Assembly: GCA_031285505.1 (NCBI GenBank)
Contig: JAITVZ010000084.1
Span: 1-32,195 of the forward strand
From: Propionibacteriaceae bacterium
GTDB lineage: Bacteria; Actinomycetota; Actinomycetes; Propionibacteriales; Propionibacteriaceae
Direction: 5' to 3'
DNA: 32,195 bases
Positions within the stretch are counted from its first letter, which is position 1. Each line of letters begins with the position of its first letter. The notes under the pieces are model-generated. The model did not search any database. It saw only the letters and a program-made list of their open reading frames with translations, and was not told the DNA's origin. Below, in pieces: positions 7,626 through 16,063 of the stretch. A program made the position numbers and the translations under genes.

Positions 7626-8181
7626 GGCGGCTCTCCAATGCTTGCGTGAGTTGGCTGGTCTGTGCGGTTGTGAGGTATCCCTGGGCGTGGCCGCGTTCTA
7701 GGGCTTGTCGCAGCAGATACGTGGGCGTCCCGTACACGATGCACTGAGCGACTGCTGTAGCTGGCGTGGCAGTAGGGATTTCTTGCCACCAGCCGATCTG
7801 AGCCGGGTTGAGGTTCTGGTAGTGGACGATGTAACCCTCGGGATTGTCGCGCCGCAAACGACGATCCTTGCCGACCGTGACGTGAATGGCGTTCGGGTTA
7901 ACGTCACTGATCCCATAGACATCCAGGGCGGTCTCGTGGCTCAGGCAGGCTTCCTCGCAGCCTGTCCATAAGACGGCGAGCATGAGCGGGTCGTATTGGC
8001 TGGATGGGAACTGTGGGAAGCGATACACGCCATGGGCCACGCGCTCCAGGGTCCCGCGCCGTGCAAGCATCTGGACGGCCATCTTGCTGGCACCTTGTGC
8101 GGCGGCCTGACGCATGGTCACAAACCCATGCTGAACAGTTGCTGTCTCCCACAGCAGTTCGCGCACCATGCTCTCCGTCAT
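7618..8181 (-). CDS. AbiEi-family (type IV toxin-antitoxin) regulator
   Basis: The protein has 187 residues. An N-terminal winged-helix region (FVTMRQAAAQGASKMAVQML, RRGTLERVAHGVYR) at about residues 19-54 is followed by an AbiEi-type C-terminal domain (LSHETALDVYGISDVNPNAI, VTVGKDRRLRR, TPATAVAQCIVYG). AbiEi proteins are DNA-binding antitoxins that repress their own promoter and counter an AbiEii nucleotidyltransferase toxin. No intact partner is present: the coupled frame downstream is decayed. A perfect -10 hexamer lies 7 bases before the ATG, so the message is probably leaderless. An orphan regulator, possibly protecting against a related module elsewhere, is the best reading. Confidence 0.82.
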   Translation of the reverse strand: MTESMVRELLWETATVQHGFVTMRQAAAQGASKMAVQMLARRGTLERVAHGVYRFPQFPSSQYDPLMLAVLWTGCEEACLSHETALDVYGISDVNPNAIHVTVGKDRRLRRDNPEGYIVHYQNLNPAQIGWWQEIPTATPATAVAQCIVYGTPTYLLRQALERGHAQGYLTTAQTSQLTQALESRHA

Positions 8182-8187
8182 GGCAAA

Positions 8188-8193
8188 AGTATA
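8188..8193 (-). promoter_or_regulatory. -10 element of the AbiEi-like gene (leaderless start)
   Basis: The minus strand reads TATACT six bases before the ATG at 8181, which puts the transcription start at or next to the A of the start codon. A weak -35 (TGTCAG) lies 17 bases upstream at 8211-8216. Confidence 0.6.
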
Positions 8194-8204
8194 ACGGAAC
8201 CGTT
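8193..8204 (-). promoter_or_regulatory. Palindromic operator candidate between -35 and -10
   Basis: AACGG and CCGTT separated by two bases form a 12-base dyad abutting the -10. A similar dyad (ACCG/CGGT) lies at 8256-8267. AbiEi proteins autoregulate through inverted repeats near the promoter, so these are likely its sites. Confidence 0.5.
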
Positions 8205-8270
8205 AGCCTTCTGACACAAGCAACCCTGTGGCAGTCTTAAGATCCGCAGAACTATACCGTTTCCGGTAGT

Positions 8271-8665
8271 GTTTTGCTCAACATCTGAGGACTCGGAAGC
8301 ATAAGCCGTGGTTCGCTGATGCTCAGACATTCTGTGTCTCGTAAGGTTTTTCTTATCGGTTTGAGCGGGTGGGTTTTGCCAGGGTGAGCTGGCAAATGTT
8401 GCCAGCTGAGCGGCGGGTGTTCACGTATTGGCGTTGCCTGCCTCGCCAGTGACTCGAACGTTGGAGGATGTGGATTTGCATCAAGTGGTGACCTGTCGTT
8501 GCCGCCAACTGAAACCGTTGTCGAACTCCGGTTCGATAGTGTGAGCGAGGATTATCCTCAGGTACGTCCTGTTCGGCGCGGTCCAGATTCTGCCGTTGTT
8601 GGAGCCTGGCCTGACGGATGCGGCGGTGACTGGTCCGCGTATGGATTGGACTTCGCTGATCGGTC
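8271..8665. other. Gene-poor stretch, possibly decayed coding sequence
   Basis: About 400 bases hold no gene I can defend. Short frames exist on both strands, but their composition (Arg/His/Gln-rich on minus, Cys/Arg-rich on plus) is that of out-of-frame sequence. A strong hairpin lies at 8387-8407. Confidence 0.4.
8387..8407. repeat. Perfect 9-base-pair hairpin
   Basis: AGCTGGCAA (8387-8395) and TTGCCAGCT (8399-8407) enclose a 3-base loop. There is no flanking T-run and no adjacent gene end. Confidence 0.6.
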
Positions 8666-8779
8666 ATGCTTGCCGGTAGTCCCAGATTTGGGGTAACGCC
8701 CCACCCCGCCCAACGATTGAACACGGCGGGGGCGTCCGGCCCGAGGTCGCTAGAGTCTCTATCTGACAAGCGTCATCAC

Positions 8780-8852
8780 GGGGCTGGTGCGGTGGCTGGC
8801 ATCTCTTGCTCCGCTAACCCCAGCGACCAAGCGCCTTGGTTGACTGGTCGCT
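8780..8852 (+). promoter_or_regulatory. Two adjacent hairpins in the leader of the APC permease gene
   Basis: The first hairpin pairs GGGG (8780-8783) with CCCC (8818-8821) and GCGG (8789-8792) with CCGC (8811-8814) around an internal loop. The second pairs AGCGACCA (8822-8829) with TGGTCGCT (8845-8852). They abut exactly and end about 30 bases before the start codon. This arrangement suggests a regulated leader RNA. I could not assign it to a known riboswitch class. Confidence 0.4.
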
Positions 8853-8881
8853 TTGGCTCAATGACACGAGGGAAAAGGGAC

Positions 8882-10270
8882 ATGGAACAAACACTGAACA
8901 AGCGTTATGGCCTGATGGTGGCCATTGCCATGGTCGTCGGCATCGTGGTCGGCTCTGGTGTCTTCTTCAAAGCGGAGAAGATCCTCAACGCCACCGGCGG
9001 CGACCTGCCCCTGGGCATCATCGCCTGGGTGATCGGCGGTTTGATCATGGTGGCCTGCGCCTACACCTTCGCCATCATGGCCACCAAGTATGAGAAGGTC
9101 AACGGCGTCGTCGATTACGCCGAGGCCACTCTTGGCCCACGCTACGGCTACTTGCTCGGCTGGTTCATGGCGGTCATCTACTACCCGTCACTGGTGGCGG
9201 TGCTGGCCTGGATCTCGGCCCGTTACACCTGCGTCCTGTTCAACTGGGACATCGCCGGTGGGGAGTGCCTGGCCTTGGCCGCCTTCTACCTGGTGTTGAG
9301 CTACGCCCTGAATGTCTTGTCGCCGGTGCTGTCGGGCAAGTTCCAGGTGTCAGCCACCGTCATCAAACTGGTGCCGCTGCTGTTGATGGCGGTCGTCGGC
9401 ACCATCGTCGGCCTGGCCAACGGCATGACCGTCAAGAACTTCACCGAAGTGGTGACCGTATCCGATCAGCCGAGCGTCAACCTGCTGTTCACCGCCGTGG
9501 TCGCCACCGCCTTCGCCTATGAGGGCTGGATCATCGCCACCTCGATCAACGCCGAACTGCGCGACGCCAAGAAGAACCTGCCGCGAGCCCTGCTCTTCGG
9601 CACCCTGATCGTCATGGCCGTCTACATCCTCTACTACATCGGCCTGGCTGGGGCCGTCCCCAACGAGACGATGATGGCTGGCGGCGAATCCGGGGCCAAA
9701 TTGGCCTTCGAGACCGTATTCTCCCAGGGCGCCGGCGTGGTGCTGTTCGTCTTCGTCGTCATCTCCTGCCTAGGCACCCTCAATGGCCTGATGCTCGGCG
9801 GTGTGCGCGGCATCTATGCCCTGTCGGCCCGAGGCGAAGGCCCGCGCCCCGATGTCTTCGCATCGATCGACAAGTCGACCAACATGCCGACCAACTCCGG
9901 CATCCTCGGCCTGTTGTTGTCGGCGGTTTGGCTGCTCTATTTCTTCGGCGCCATCATCACCACCATCTCCGGCAATGCCCCTTGGTTCGGCCCCTTCTCC
10001 TTTGACACATCTGAATTGCCGATCGTCACCATTTACGCCTTGTACATCCCGATCTTCATCATGATGATGCGCAAGGAGCGCGATCTTGGCGCCTTCAAAC
10101 GATTCGTCATGCCGATCCTGGCGATCATCGGTTGTGTCTTCATGATCATTGCCGCCTGCTTCGCTCACCGGATGGCCGTCGTCTATTACCTGATCGTCTT
10201 CGCCGTGGTGATGGTCATCGGCTGGGCTTTGCGCCGCGGTCGGAGCAAAGCGCCGGTGGCGGCGAAATAG
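8882..10270 (+). CDS. APC-superfamily amino acid permease
   Basis: The protein has 462 residues and about twelve membrane helices. The N-terminus (TLNKRYGLMVAIAMVVGIVVGSGVFF) holds the G-[SG]-G-[VI]-F signature of helix 1 in APC transporters. A second conserved stretch (AFAYEGWIIATSINAELRDAKKNLPRAL) is the helix 6 and loop motif, with the E-x-R-D-x-K-K-N-L-P-R pattern of the LAT/SteT branch. The frame is open from 8666, but the ATG at 8882 has aaaaggga directly upstream and starts the conserved fold; an ATG at 8861 lacks a ribosome site. It probably takes up or exchanges a neutral amino acid. It stands alone as a single-gene unit. Confidence 0.9.
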   Translation: MEQTLNKRYGLMVAIAMVVGIVVGSGVFFKAEKILNATGGDLPLGIIAWVIGGLIMVACAYTFAIMATKYEKVNGVVDYAEATLGPRYGYLLGWFMAVIYYPSLVAVLAWISARYTCVLFNWDIAGGECLALAAFYLVLSYALNVLSPVLSGKFQVSATVIKLVPLLLMAVVGTIVGLANGMTVKNFTEVVTVSDQPSVNLLFTAVVATAFAYEGWIIATSINAELRDAKKNLPRALLFGTLIVMAVYILYYIGLAGAVPNETMMAGGESGAKLAFETVFSQGAGVVLFVFVVISCLGTLNGLMLGGVRGIYALSARGEGPRPDVFASIDKSTNMPTNSGILGLLLSAVWLLYFFGAIITTISGNAPWFGPFSFDTSELPIVTIYALYIPIFIMMMRKERDLGAFKRFVMPILAIIGCVFMIIAACFAHRMAVVYYLIVFAVVMVIGWALRRGRSKAPVAAK

Positions 10271-10283
10271 GCGCCGGCGGGCT

Positions 10284-11756
10284 TCAGCCTTTGATCAACA
10301 AGCGGTAACGGTCGGTGCTGCCCAATAACTGGTAATCCTGACTGTCAATCAAACGTTGCAACAAAGGGCCAGCCCAATGCTCCATCGGGTTGTCGTAGGC
10401 CTTGGTTTCAAGATCCAGCAACACATAATCCGCTGCCACCGTAGCGCCCAGATCATCAGTCCACAACGGATGCGCCACCTGCACCGCCGTCCGATCGACC
10501 AAGCGATCCAGCAAAAAGACATCAGCCGCCACCGAGGCTCCATCGGGGATATCGGCCAACAGCGGCGCCAGCTCATCTTGCTGGGCTGATGACCGGGTCG
10601 CCAAATCGGCGGCCTGCAGCCAGGCCGGCCAATGCCCCGGCTGACCGATAAGCACCATCGCCAGCAACAACAGCAGCTGCCAACGCTGCCACCTGGGCGC
10701 TGCCCGACGGACACCGACTGAGATGTGGCCAGCCAGTGACCGACCCCGCGACCAGCCATCGATCAGCGCCATGAAAACGATCACCACTGGCACCACGCCG
10801 TATTGCATGCCCAGCGACAGATAGTTCGGGTTGCCGGTCAACAGGCGCATCCCCACGGTCGGCAGCAGCGCTAAGGCCAAGGGGCTGATCAGCCCGACGC
10901 CCAGTAACAAGAGCAAGGTGACGACAAAGATAACCGCATTGCGGATCACCCAGGAATCGGCCCCGCCATCGAAACCACCCGATGAGGTGAACACCGCCGG
11001 ATTGTCGCCGATATAGGTGTAGCGCCCCCAATAGCTGAAATGAGGAATGACGACAAAGATGATCATCAGCATCACCAGCCCGGCTCCCAAACCGAGCAGA
11101 ACGCCAAAGAGACGCCGTTTGGCCACAAACAACACCAAGGCCAGGCCGATGACCACCAAGGGCATGTCCTCTTTGACCAGACACAGACAAATCGAGGCGG
11201 CCATCAGCGACCAATCCTGGCGCTCCAACAATGCCCACAGGGCCCAGGCCAATAACGGCAAGCCGAATGTGACCTCATGGAAATCGAAAGCCACAGCCGA
11301 CAACAGGCCAAAAGACAAAGCGAATGCCGCCTCCAGCAGGTATGCCACCCGGCCCAAGCCCCGTTTCAGGGCATAGATGCCGATCAAGGCCACGGTGACG
11401 GCACAACTGATGGCCTGAGCCCACAACAAAAGACGAGCATCTGGCCAAAGGCAGTAAAACGGCGCCAATAACATGGTGATCGGCGAAAAATGATCACCCA
11501 AGATGTTGAACGGCGCTTGCCCCTTGATCAAAACATCGGGCGCATGGCCAGCCGCATAACTTTGCACGGCCTGATCGAAGATTCCCAGGTCGATCCCCGA
11601 CTCCAAACCACGCCAAGCCCCCAAGGAAATCGCCAGATAGATCAGGAAACTGCCAAAAGCGAGCCCTAAAACCGACAGGATTTGCCCCCGAGTCGGTACC
11701 AGGCGCGGTGCGGTCGACAGGCTGAAATAGCCGCGGAACGGATGACTCACCGGCAC
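10284..11756 (-). CDS. DUF2079 polytopic membrane protein
   Basis: The protein has 490 residues from a GTG at 11756; a second in-frame GTG lies at 11750 and neither has a clear ribosome site. About ten to twelve membrane helices alternate with short loops. The stretch GIDLGIFDQAVQSYAAGHAP, then ILGDHFSPITMLLAPFY, is the signature of DUF2079, a family with a glycosyltransferase-like (GT-C) membrane fold. The C-terminal 110 residues are soluble and extracytoplasmic (ADVFLLDRLVDRTAVQVAHPLW). It may act on cell-envelope glycans. It converges on the APC permease with a 13-base gap and is monocistronic. Confidence 0.85.
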   Translation of the reverse strand: MPVSHPFRGYFSLSTAPRLVPTRGQILSVLGLAFGSFLIYLAISLGAWRGLESGIDLGIFDQAVQSYAAGHAPDVLIKGQAPFNILGDHFSPITMLLAPFYCLWPDARLLLWAQAISCAVTVALIGIYALKRGLGRVAYLLEAAFALSFGLLSAVAFDFHEVTFGLPLLAWALWALLERQDWSLMAASICLCLVKEDMPLVVIGLALVLFVAKRRLFGVLLGLGAGLVMLMIIFVVIPHFSYWGRYTYIGDNPAVFTSSGGFDGGADSWVIRNAVIFVVTLLLLLGVGLISPLALALLPTVGMRLLTGNPNYLSLGMQYGVVPVVIVFMALIDGWSRGRSLAGHISVGVRRAAPRWQRWQLLLLLAMVLIGQPGHWPAWLQAADLATRSSAQQDELAPLLADIPDGASVAADVFLLDRLVDRTAVQVAHPLWTDDLGATVAADYVLLDLETKAYDNPMEHWAGPLLQRLIDSQDYQLLGSTDRYRLLIKG

Positions 11757-11886
11757 AGCTTACAGAAGTGCGCCCGGCACCGATCAAGCGTCGACTTCCA
11801 CGGCGATCCCGGCCACCGAGCCCCCGAGAAGACTTCAAAGTCATTCTCAACCAACCCGTTGCTGTCGCCACTTGAGACCGCCCACA

Positions 11887-12699
11887 CTAGGCCGCCCCAA
11901 CCTCTGCCACCGGCACACAGTCGATGACCACGCCGACATCACGGATGCCCTGCGCCGCCGCCGGTGATAGACCGTCATCGGTGATGACCCGGTCAAAGCG
12001 CTGCAAGGGGGAGATCTTGTAGGTGCCGAACTGTCCGAATTTCGAGCTGGTCGCCAGCAGCGTGGCTGACGAACTCGACTCGATAGCCGCCAGTTTGACG
12101 GCGACTTTGGACTCGCTGGGCGTCGTGATCCCTCGTGACAGGTCCCAGGAGCTGGTGCTGATGAACGCCAGGTCGCAGCTCAACTGCCGCAACATGTCGG
12201 CAGCGAAGTGGCCAACCGTGGAGTGGTTCTTCAGCTCGACATGTCCGCCCACATGGATGACGTCGATGGCGCAAGCGCTCATCATCAGTGCGTCGACGAT
12301 CGCGAAGTCGTTGGTGATCACCGTCAGACAGCGCCGGTCGAGAAGAAGCGGCACCAGCGCCCCGGTGGTCGTGCCCGCATCCAGGTAGATGACCATGTCG
12401 TCGTGGACCAGCTTGGCGGCGGCGGCGGCAATCGCCGTCTTCTGGGACCGCTCGCTCTCCATCTTGGCCGGGAAGGCTGGCTCATGGCGCAAGTTGCTGC
12501 CCAATCTCACTCCACCAGGGATCGAATGGGCGAGGCCCTCACGTTCAAGAGTGGCGATGTCGCGCCGCACCGTCATATGAGACACTCCGAGCAGGTCCAT
12601 CAACTGACGAACACTGAGCACGCCACCTTCTTGGCGCAGCTTGTGCACCAACTGCTCGCGACGCTGAGCCGGGATCAGGTGTTTACAATCTTCAGCCAT
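11887..12699 (-). CDS. DeoR-family transcriptional regulator of the tetronate operon
   Basis: The protein has 270 residues. A winged helix-turn-helix covers residues 13-68 (RREQLVHKLRQEGGVLSVRQ, LLGVSHMTVRRDIATLE). The C-terminal DeoR effector domain has the phospho-sugar motif YLDAGTTTGALVP near residue 105 and ITNDFAIVDAL. DeoR proteins are usually repressors released by a phosphorylated sugar intermediate. It is transcribed away from the tetronate operon across a 277-base gap holding tandem operator-like repeats and a strong promoter, so it most likely controls that operon and itself. The inducer is inferred to be a phosphorylated four-carbon acid. Confidence 0.9.
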   Translation of the reverse strand: MAEDCKHLIPAQRREQLVHKLRQEGGVLSVRQLMDLLGVSHMTVRRDIATLEREGLAHSIPGGVRLGSNLRHEPAFPAKMESERSQKTAIAAAAAKLVHDDMVIYLDAGTTTGALVPLLLDRRCLTVITNDFAIVDALMMSACAIDVIHVGGHVELKNHSTVGHFAADMLRQLSCDLAFISTSSWDLSRGITTPSESKVAVKLAAIESSSSATLLATSSKFGQFGTYKISPLQRFDRVITDDGLSPAAAQGIRDVGVVIDCVPVAEVGAA

Positions 12700-12839
12700 G
12701 CTCCGTCATCTGGGGTCGAAGTGGTCCAGGTCATTCGCCGCTGGGTCGGCTGGTCACTCGGTTCGGGGTGACCGTTGCCTGCCATAGTACTGGGTTTCAG
12801 TTGTTGTTGGCGCGTCCAACCCCAGCGCCAGTGTTCTCT

Positions 12840-12859
12840 TATGTTAGATTATGTTTGAT
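12840..12859 (+). promoter_or_regulatory. Tandem DeoR-type operator repeats
   Basis: Two directly repeated decamers, TATGTTAGAT and TATGTTTGAT, lie exactly one helical turn apart and end three bases before the -35 box. DeoR-family operators are often direct repeats of TGTTTGATT-like sequence. Confidence 0.6.
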
Positions 12860-12862
12860 TAG

Positions 12863-12891
12863 TTGACAATACTGTGAATTGCAGATAGACT
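12863..12891 (+). promoter_or_regulatory. Promoter of the tetronate operon
   Basis: TTGACA (12863-12868) and TAGACT (12886-12891) are separated by 17 bases, a near-consensus sigma-70-type promoter. Transcription would start near 12898, about 80 bases before the kinase ATG. Confidence 0.65.
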
Positions 12892-12976
12892 CACAACTAG
12901 ATGATTGATTCCAATGGCGGGTCGTCTGGGTGACGGTCAGGGATGTGCGCCGTTGTAACTATGGGAGGGAGTTACC

Positions 12977-14290
12977 ATGACAGCCCAGCCTGGGTGGAGC
13001 GCCAAAAAGTTGTGCGCCCCGGTCACCCACGTCACCGTTTTCGCTGATGACTTCTCTGGAGCCTGCGACACGGGGATCGTCTTCAAAAGCCCGGTCTGCG
13101 ATGTGCTGGTGCACTTGGACACCACAGACATGTCCGCTCAGCGCGGCAGTCAGCGGGTGGATGTTTTCCACTCTGACACGCGAAAATACCCCGCAGTGCG
13201 AGCGGCGGCCATCGCCGGGGACGCCGCCAGGCAGGTGCCGAGCGGCCCAGGTCAACGCGTGTACCAGAAGATTGATTCGACCATGCGCGGCAGCGTCGGT
13301 GCTGAAGTCAATGCCATCCTGACGGCCTTGGGCTGGAACGTGGCCGTGCTCTGCCCGGCTTTCCCGGCGATGGGCCGCACCGTGGTCAGTGGCCGTCTCC
13401 TGGTCGATGGACAGCCGATCAGCACGACCGATTACGGTCGCGACCCGCGCAACCCGATCAGTCTGGACGCTCTGGCGGACCTGGTCCATCAGACCGATCC
13501 AACGCTCGACGTGCGAGCCTGCACACCGGGCACCCTGGTCGACGTGTTGCTGGACCTGCACCAGGCTGGCTGCCGCTGTGTGATCGCGGTTGACGCAACA
13601 ACCACCGACGACTTGCAGCAGATCGCCGACGTGCTCGCCGACTGCCCAAATGTGCTGCCTGTAGGTTCCGCCGGGCTGGCCCGGGCTCTGGCGAGCAGTT
13701 GGGGGCTCAGCTCAACCGACCCGCCTCGCCATCAGACACTGCGGGTGGCCCGCTCCTTCATCGTCAGCGGCAGTGCCAATCCGCGCAGCATCAGTCAACT
13801 GGCCGTGCTCGCCGTTGAAGACCCGCGATACAGCATCGTGCGGATCGACAAGGGGCAGCTTCTCACCAAAGCGGACGCCGATCAGGAGATCAGCAGCGTC
13901 AACCAGCAGATCCGGCAGGCCATGGCCGAGAACAGCGTGCTAGCCGTGGCCTTGTCCGACGAGCGCCAGCCTGGACAGCCGTATCAGGGCACGTTCGAAT
14001 CGTTCGTCGCATCAATGGTCGCCGACACCATCAAGGCCTTGCCCGAGCAACTCTCAGATATTGCCATAACCGCAGGAGGAGCCGACACTTGCCTGTCTCT
14101 TTGCCGCATGCTCGGTGTCCGCACCTTGGCGCCACAGGAAGAAGTGGTGCCCGGCTTGCCCTGGAGCATCGCCGACAACGGCCTCAATGTCATCTCCAAG
14201 GCCGGAGGTTTCGGCGATGATCGGGCCTTGCTCGCCTGCGCCCGCTTCGTCCACGACCCTTCGAATCCCTTCAACCCACAGGAGATATGA
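12977..14290 (+). CDS. Four-carbon acid sugar kinase (DUF1537, OtnK/DtnK family)
   Basis: The protein has 437 residues, the usual length. The N-terminal domain opens with VFADDFSGACDTG (residues 21-33) and has KIDSTMRGSVGAE near residue 98. The C-terminal nucleotide-binding domain has LPVGSAGLARALA, IVSGSANPRSISQL and ITAGGADTCL. Family members phosphorylate D-threonate, D-erythronate or 3-oxo-tetronate at O4. GGGAGG lies ahead of the ATG. The adjacent PdxA2-like gene favours a D-threonate or D-erythronate kinase role, and the class II aldolase favours a 3-oxo-tetronate kinase role. The sequence alone does not decide. Confidence 0.9.
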   Translation: MTAQPGWSAKKLCAPVTHVTVFADDFSGACDTGIVFKSPVCDVLVHLDTTDMSAQRGSQRVDVFHSDTRKYPAVRAAAIAGDAARQVPSGPGQRVYQKIDSTMRGSVGAEVNAILTALGWNVAVLCPAFPAMGRTVVSGRLLVDGQPISTTDYGRDPRNPISLDALADLVHQTDPTLDVRACTPGTLVDVLLDLHQAGCRCVIAVDATTTDDLQQIADVLADCPNVLPVGSAGLARALASSWGLSSTDPPRHQTLRVARSFIVSGSANPRSISQLAVLAVEDPRYSIVRIDKGQLLTKADADQEISSVNQQIRQAMAENSVLAVALSDERQPGQPYQGTFESFVASMVADTIKALPEQLSDIAITAGGADTCLSLCRMLGVRTLAPQEEVVPGLPWSIADNGLNVISKAGGFGDDRALLACARFVHDPSNPFNPQEI

Positions 14291-14291
14291 A

Positions 14292-14954
14292 ATGACGAAT
14301 CAAGATTCATTGGCTGAGGCCCGCCGCATGATCGTCGAGTATTCGCTGAAAATGCTCAAGGACGATCTGACGCGCGGCGCACTCGGCAATATCAGTGTGT
14401 TGGTCGGTGAGCGCTTGCTGGCTGTCAGCCCCAGTGGCGTCGACTACGACCAGATGTCGCCGCAGGACGTGCCGCTGGTTGACTTCGACGGGCGGATCGT
14501 CGAAGGCGCGCTCCGGCCGTCGTCGGAGACCCAGATGCACATCTCCATCTATGAGCGGCGCCCGGATGTGCGGGCGATCGTCCACACCCATTCGCCGTAT
14601 GCGACGGCTTTCTCGATCAATGGTGAGCCGATTCCGGCGGTGCATTACGTGGTGGGGCGCCTTGGTGGCGATGTCATCCCTGTCACCAGCCGCTACGAAT
14701 TGTTCGGCAGCCCGGAGCTGGCGCAAGCCACGGTCGACGCGCTCGGTGCCAGCTACAGCGGCGTGCTGTTGCGCAATCACGGGGCAGTGGCGATCGGCTC
14801 AACCCTGGCCTCGGCCTACTCCGGCGCACTCAATATCGAATCGATGGCCCAACTGGCCTTGCTCAGCCGACTCGTCGGCCAACCGAACGTGCTGTCAGCG
14901 GCCCAAGTCGACGAGGCTATCCAACAGTTCAAGAACCACGGCCAGAAAAAGTAG
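14292..14954 (+). CDS. Class II aldolase/adducin-family enzyme (OtnC or fuculose-phosphate aldolase-like)
   Basis: The protein has 220 residues, the normal size for the family. It shows GNISV (32-36), SPSGVDYDQM, the catalytic glutamate E79 in SSET, and zinc ligands H98 and H100 in HTHS and H163 in RNHG. GGAG lies eight bases before the ATG, which follows the kinase stop after one base, so the two are co-translated. The open frame runs further upstream, but only as a shadow of the kinase. In four-carbon acid pathways this family is OtnC, which decarboxylates 3-oxo-tetronate 4-phosphate to dihydroxyacetone phosphate. A true aldolase activity is the alternative. Confidence 0.9.
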   Translation: MTNQDSLAEARRMIVEYSLKMLKDDLTRGALGNISVLVGERLLAVSPSGVDYDQMSPQDVPLVDFDGRIVEGALRPSSETQMHISIYERRPDVRAIVHTHSPYATAFSINGEPIPAVHYVVGRLGGDVIPVTSRYELFGSPELAQATVDALGASYSGVLLRNHGAVAIGSTLASAYSGALNIESMAQLALLSRLVGQPNVLSAAQVDEAIQQFKNHGQKK

Positions 14955-14993
14955 AGCCCCATGCCCATCAAGGGCGATCAGAAGGAGAATGCA

Positions 14994-16037
14994 GTGAAAA
15001 TCGCCATCCTCGGCAGTGGCTTCATCAAGCCGGACATCTTTCAGCGCGAAGTTGAACAGGTGATGCCCCAATGTGACTTCAGCACCGGTCTGCTCGACTG
15101 GCCAGGAACGGCCCGCCGGGCCGATGATGAGATTCAAGAGTATGTCGGTTCTTTTGACGCCGTCATCGATCTGGCAGCCGACGCCGACGCGTTGATCACC
15201 GACCTGGCGCCAGTCAACCAGCACATCCTGGATCGGCTGCCGCAGTTGAAGTTCATCGGTGTCGCCCGCGGCGGCCCGGTGAACGTCAACATCGCCGCCG
15301 CCACTAGGCACGGCATTCCCGTCATAAACGCGCCTGGGCGTAATGGACCAGCCGTCGCCGAATACACCTTGGCACTGCTGCTCAGCCTGGCCCGGCGCGT
15401 CGCCACCGGCACTGCCACCCTGGCGCGGGGTGACTGGCAGGGTGACCTCTACAACTATGAGACCACCGGCCTCGAACTGATGGGCCACAAGGCTGGACTG
15501 ATCGGCCTCGGCCAGGTGGGCAAGCGAGTCGCCGAGTTGCTACAGGCCTTCGGTATGGACGTGCTGGTCTACGACCCCTTCGTCGACGAAGCCACTGTCA
15601 GCGCCCTCGGAGCTCGCCAGGTCGATCTTGAGTCGCTGCTGAGCCAGTCAGACGTCGTCAGCCTGCATGCGCGGCTCACCTCGGAGACCCGGGGCATCAT
15701 CGGCCGTCGGGAGTTGGACCTGATGAAGCCCGACGCATACCTGATCAACACCGCCCGGGGGCCCTTGCTGGACTACGAGGCTCTTGAGGCCGTTCTCGTC
15801 GAGGGCAAACTGGCCGGCGTGGCCCTCGACGTCTACAACCGCGAACCGCCCGACCCTGCCAGTGCATTGCTACAGTCGCCGAAAGTGCTGGCCATGCCGC
15901 ATGTCGGTGGCGCCACCAGGGAAAGCGCCATTCGCGGGGCTCGGATCGTGGCCGTCGATCTTCGACGGGTGCTGGTCGACCATCTGGCGCCCCTGCACTG
16001 CAAGAACCCAGAAGTTTTGTCAGGTGCCAGCAGCTGA
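14994..16037 (+). CDS. D-2-hydroxyacid dehydrogenase (phosphoglycerate dehydrogenase-like)
   Basis: The protein has 347 residues from a GTG with aaggag five bases ahead; an ATG 11 codons upstream (14961) is in frame but lacks a ribosome site. The NAD-binding motif GLGQVG is at residues 171-176 and D194 ends the second strand, favouring NAD. The catalytic triad is R255 (NTARGP), E284 (REPPD) and H303 (PHVGG). The segment APGRNGPAVAEYTLALLLSLAR is typical of the SerA/GhrB-like branch. Within this operon it would oxidise or reduce the C2 position of a four-carbon acid. That role is inference, since described tetronate pathways use a 3-hydroxyisobutyrate-type dehydrogenase instead. Confidence 0.9.
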   Translation: MKIAILGSGFIKPDIFQREVEQVMPQCDFSTGLLDWPGTARRADDEIQEYVGSFDAVIDLAADADALITDLAPVNQHILDRLPQLKFIGVARGGPVNVNIAAATRHGIPVINAPGRNGPAVAEYTLALLLSLARRVATGTATLARGDWQGDLYNYETTGLELMGHKAGLIGLGQVGKRVAELLQAFGMDVLVYDPFVDEATVSALGARQVDLESLLSQSDVVSLHARLTSETRGIIGRRELDLMKPDAYLINTARGPLLDYEALEAVLVEGKLAGVALDVYNREPPDPASALLQSPKVLAMPHVGGATRESAIRGARIVAVDLRRVLVDHLAPLHCKNPEVLSGASS

Positions 16038-16063
16038 CAACAGCTTTCCAATAGGCTTCTGCT

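Noticed and set aside
8353..8769. 138-codon minus-strand frame upstream of the APC permease
   Set aside because: Composition is Arg/Gln/His-rich with no fold pattern, and it has neither ribosome site nor recognisable family. Decayed coding sequence cannot be excluded.
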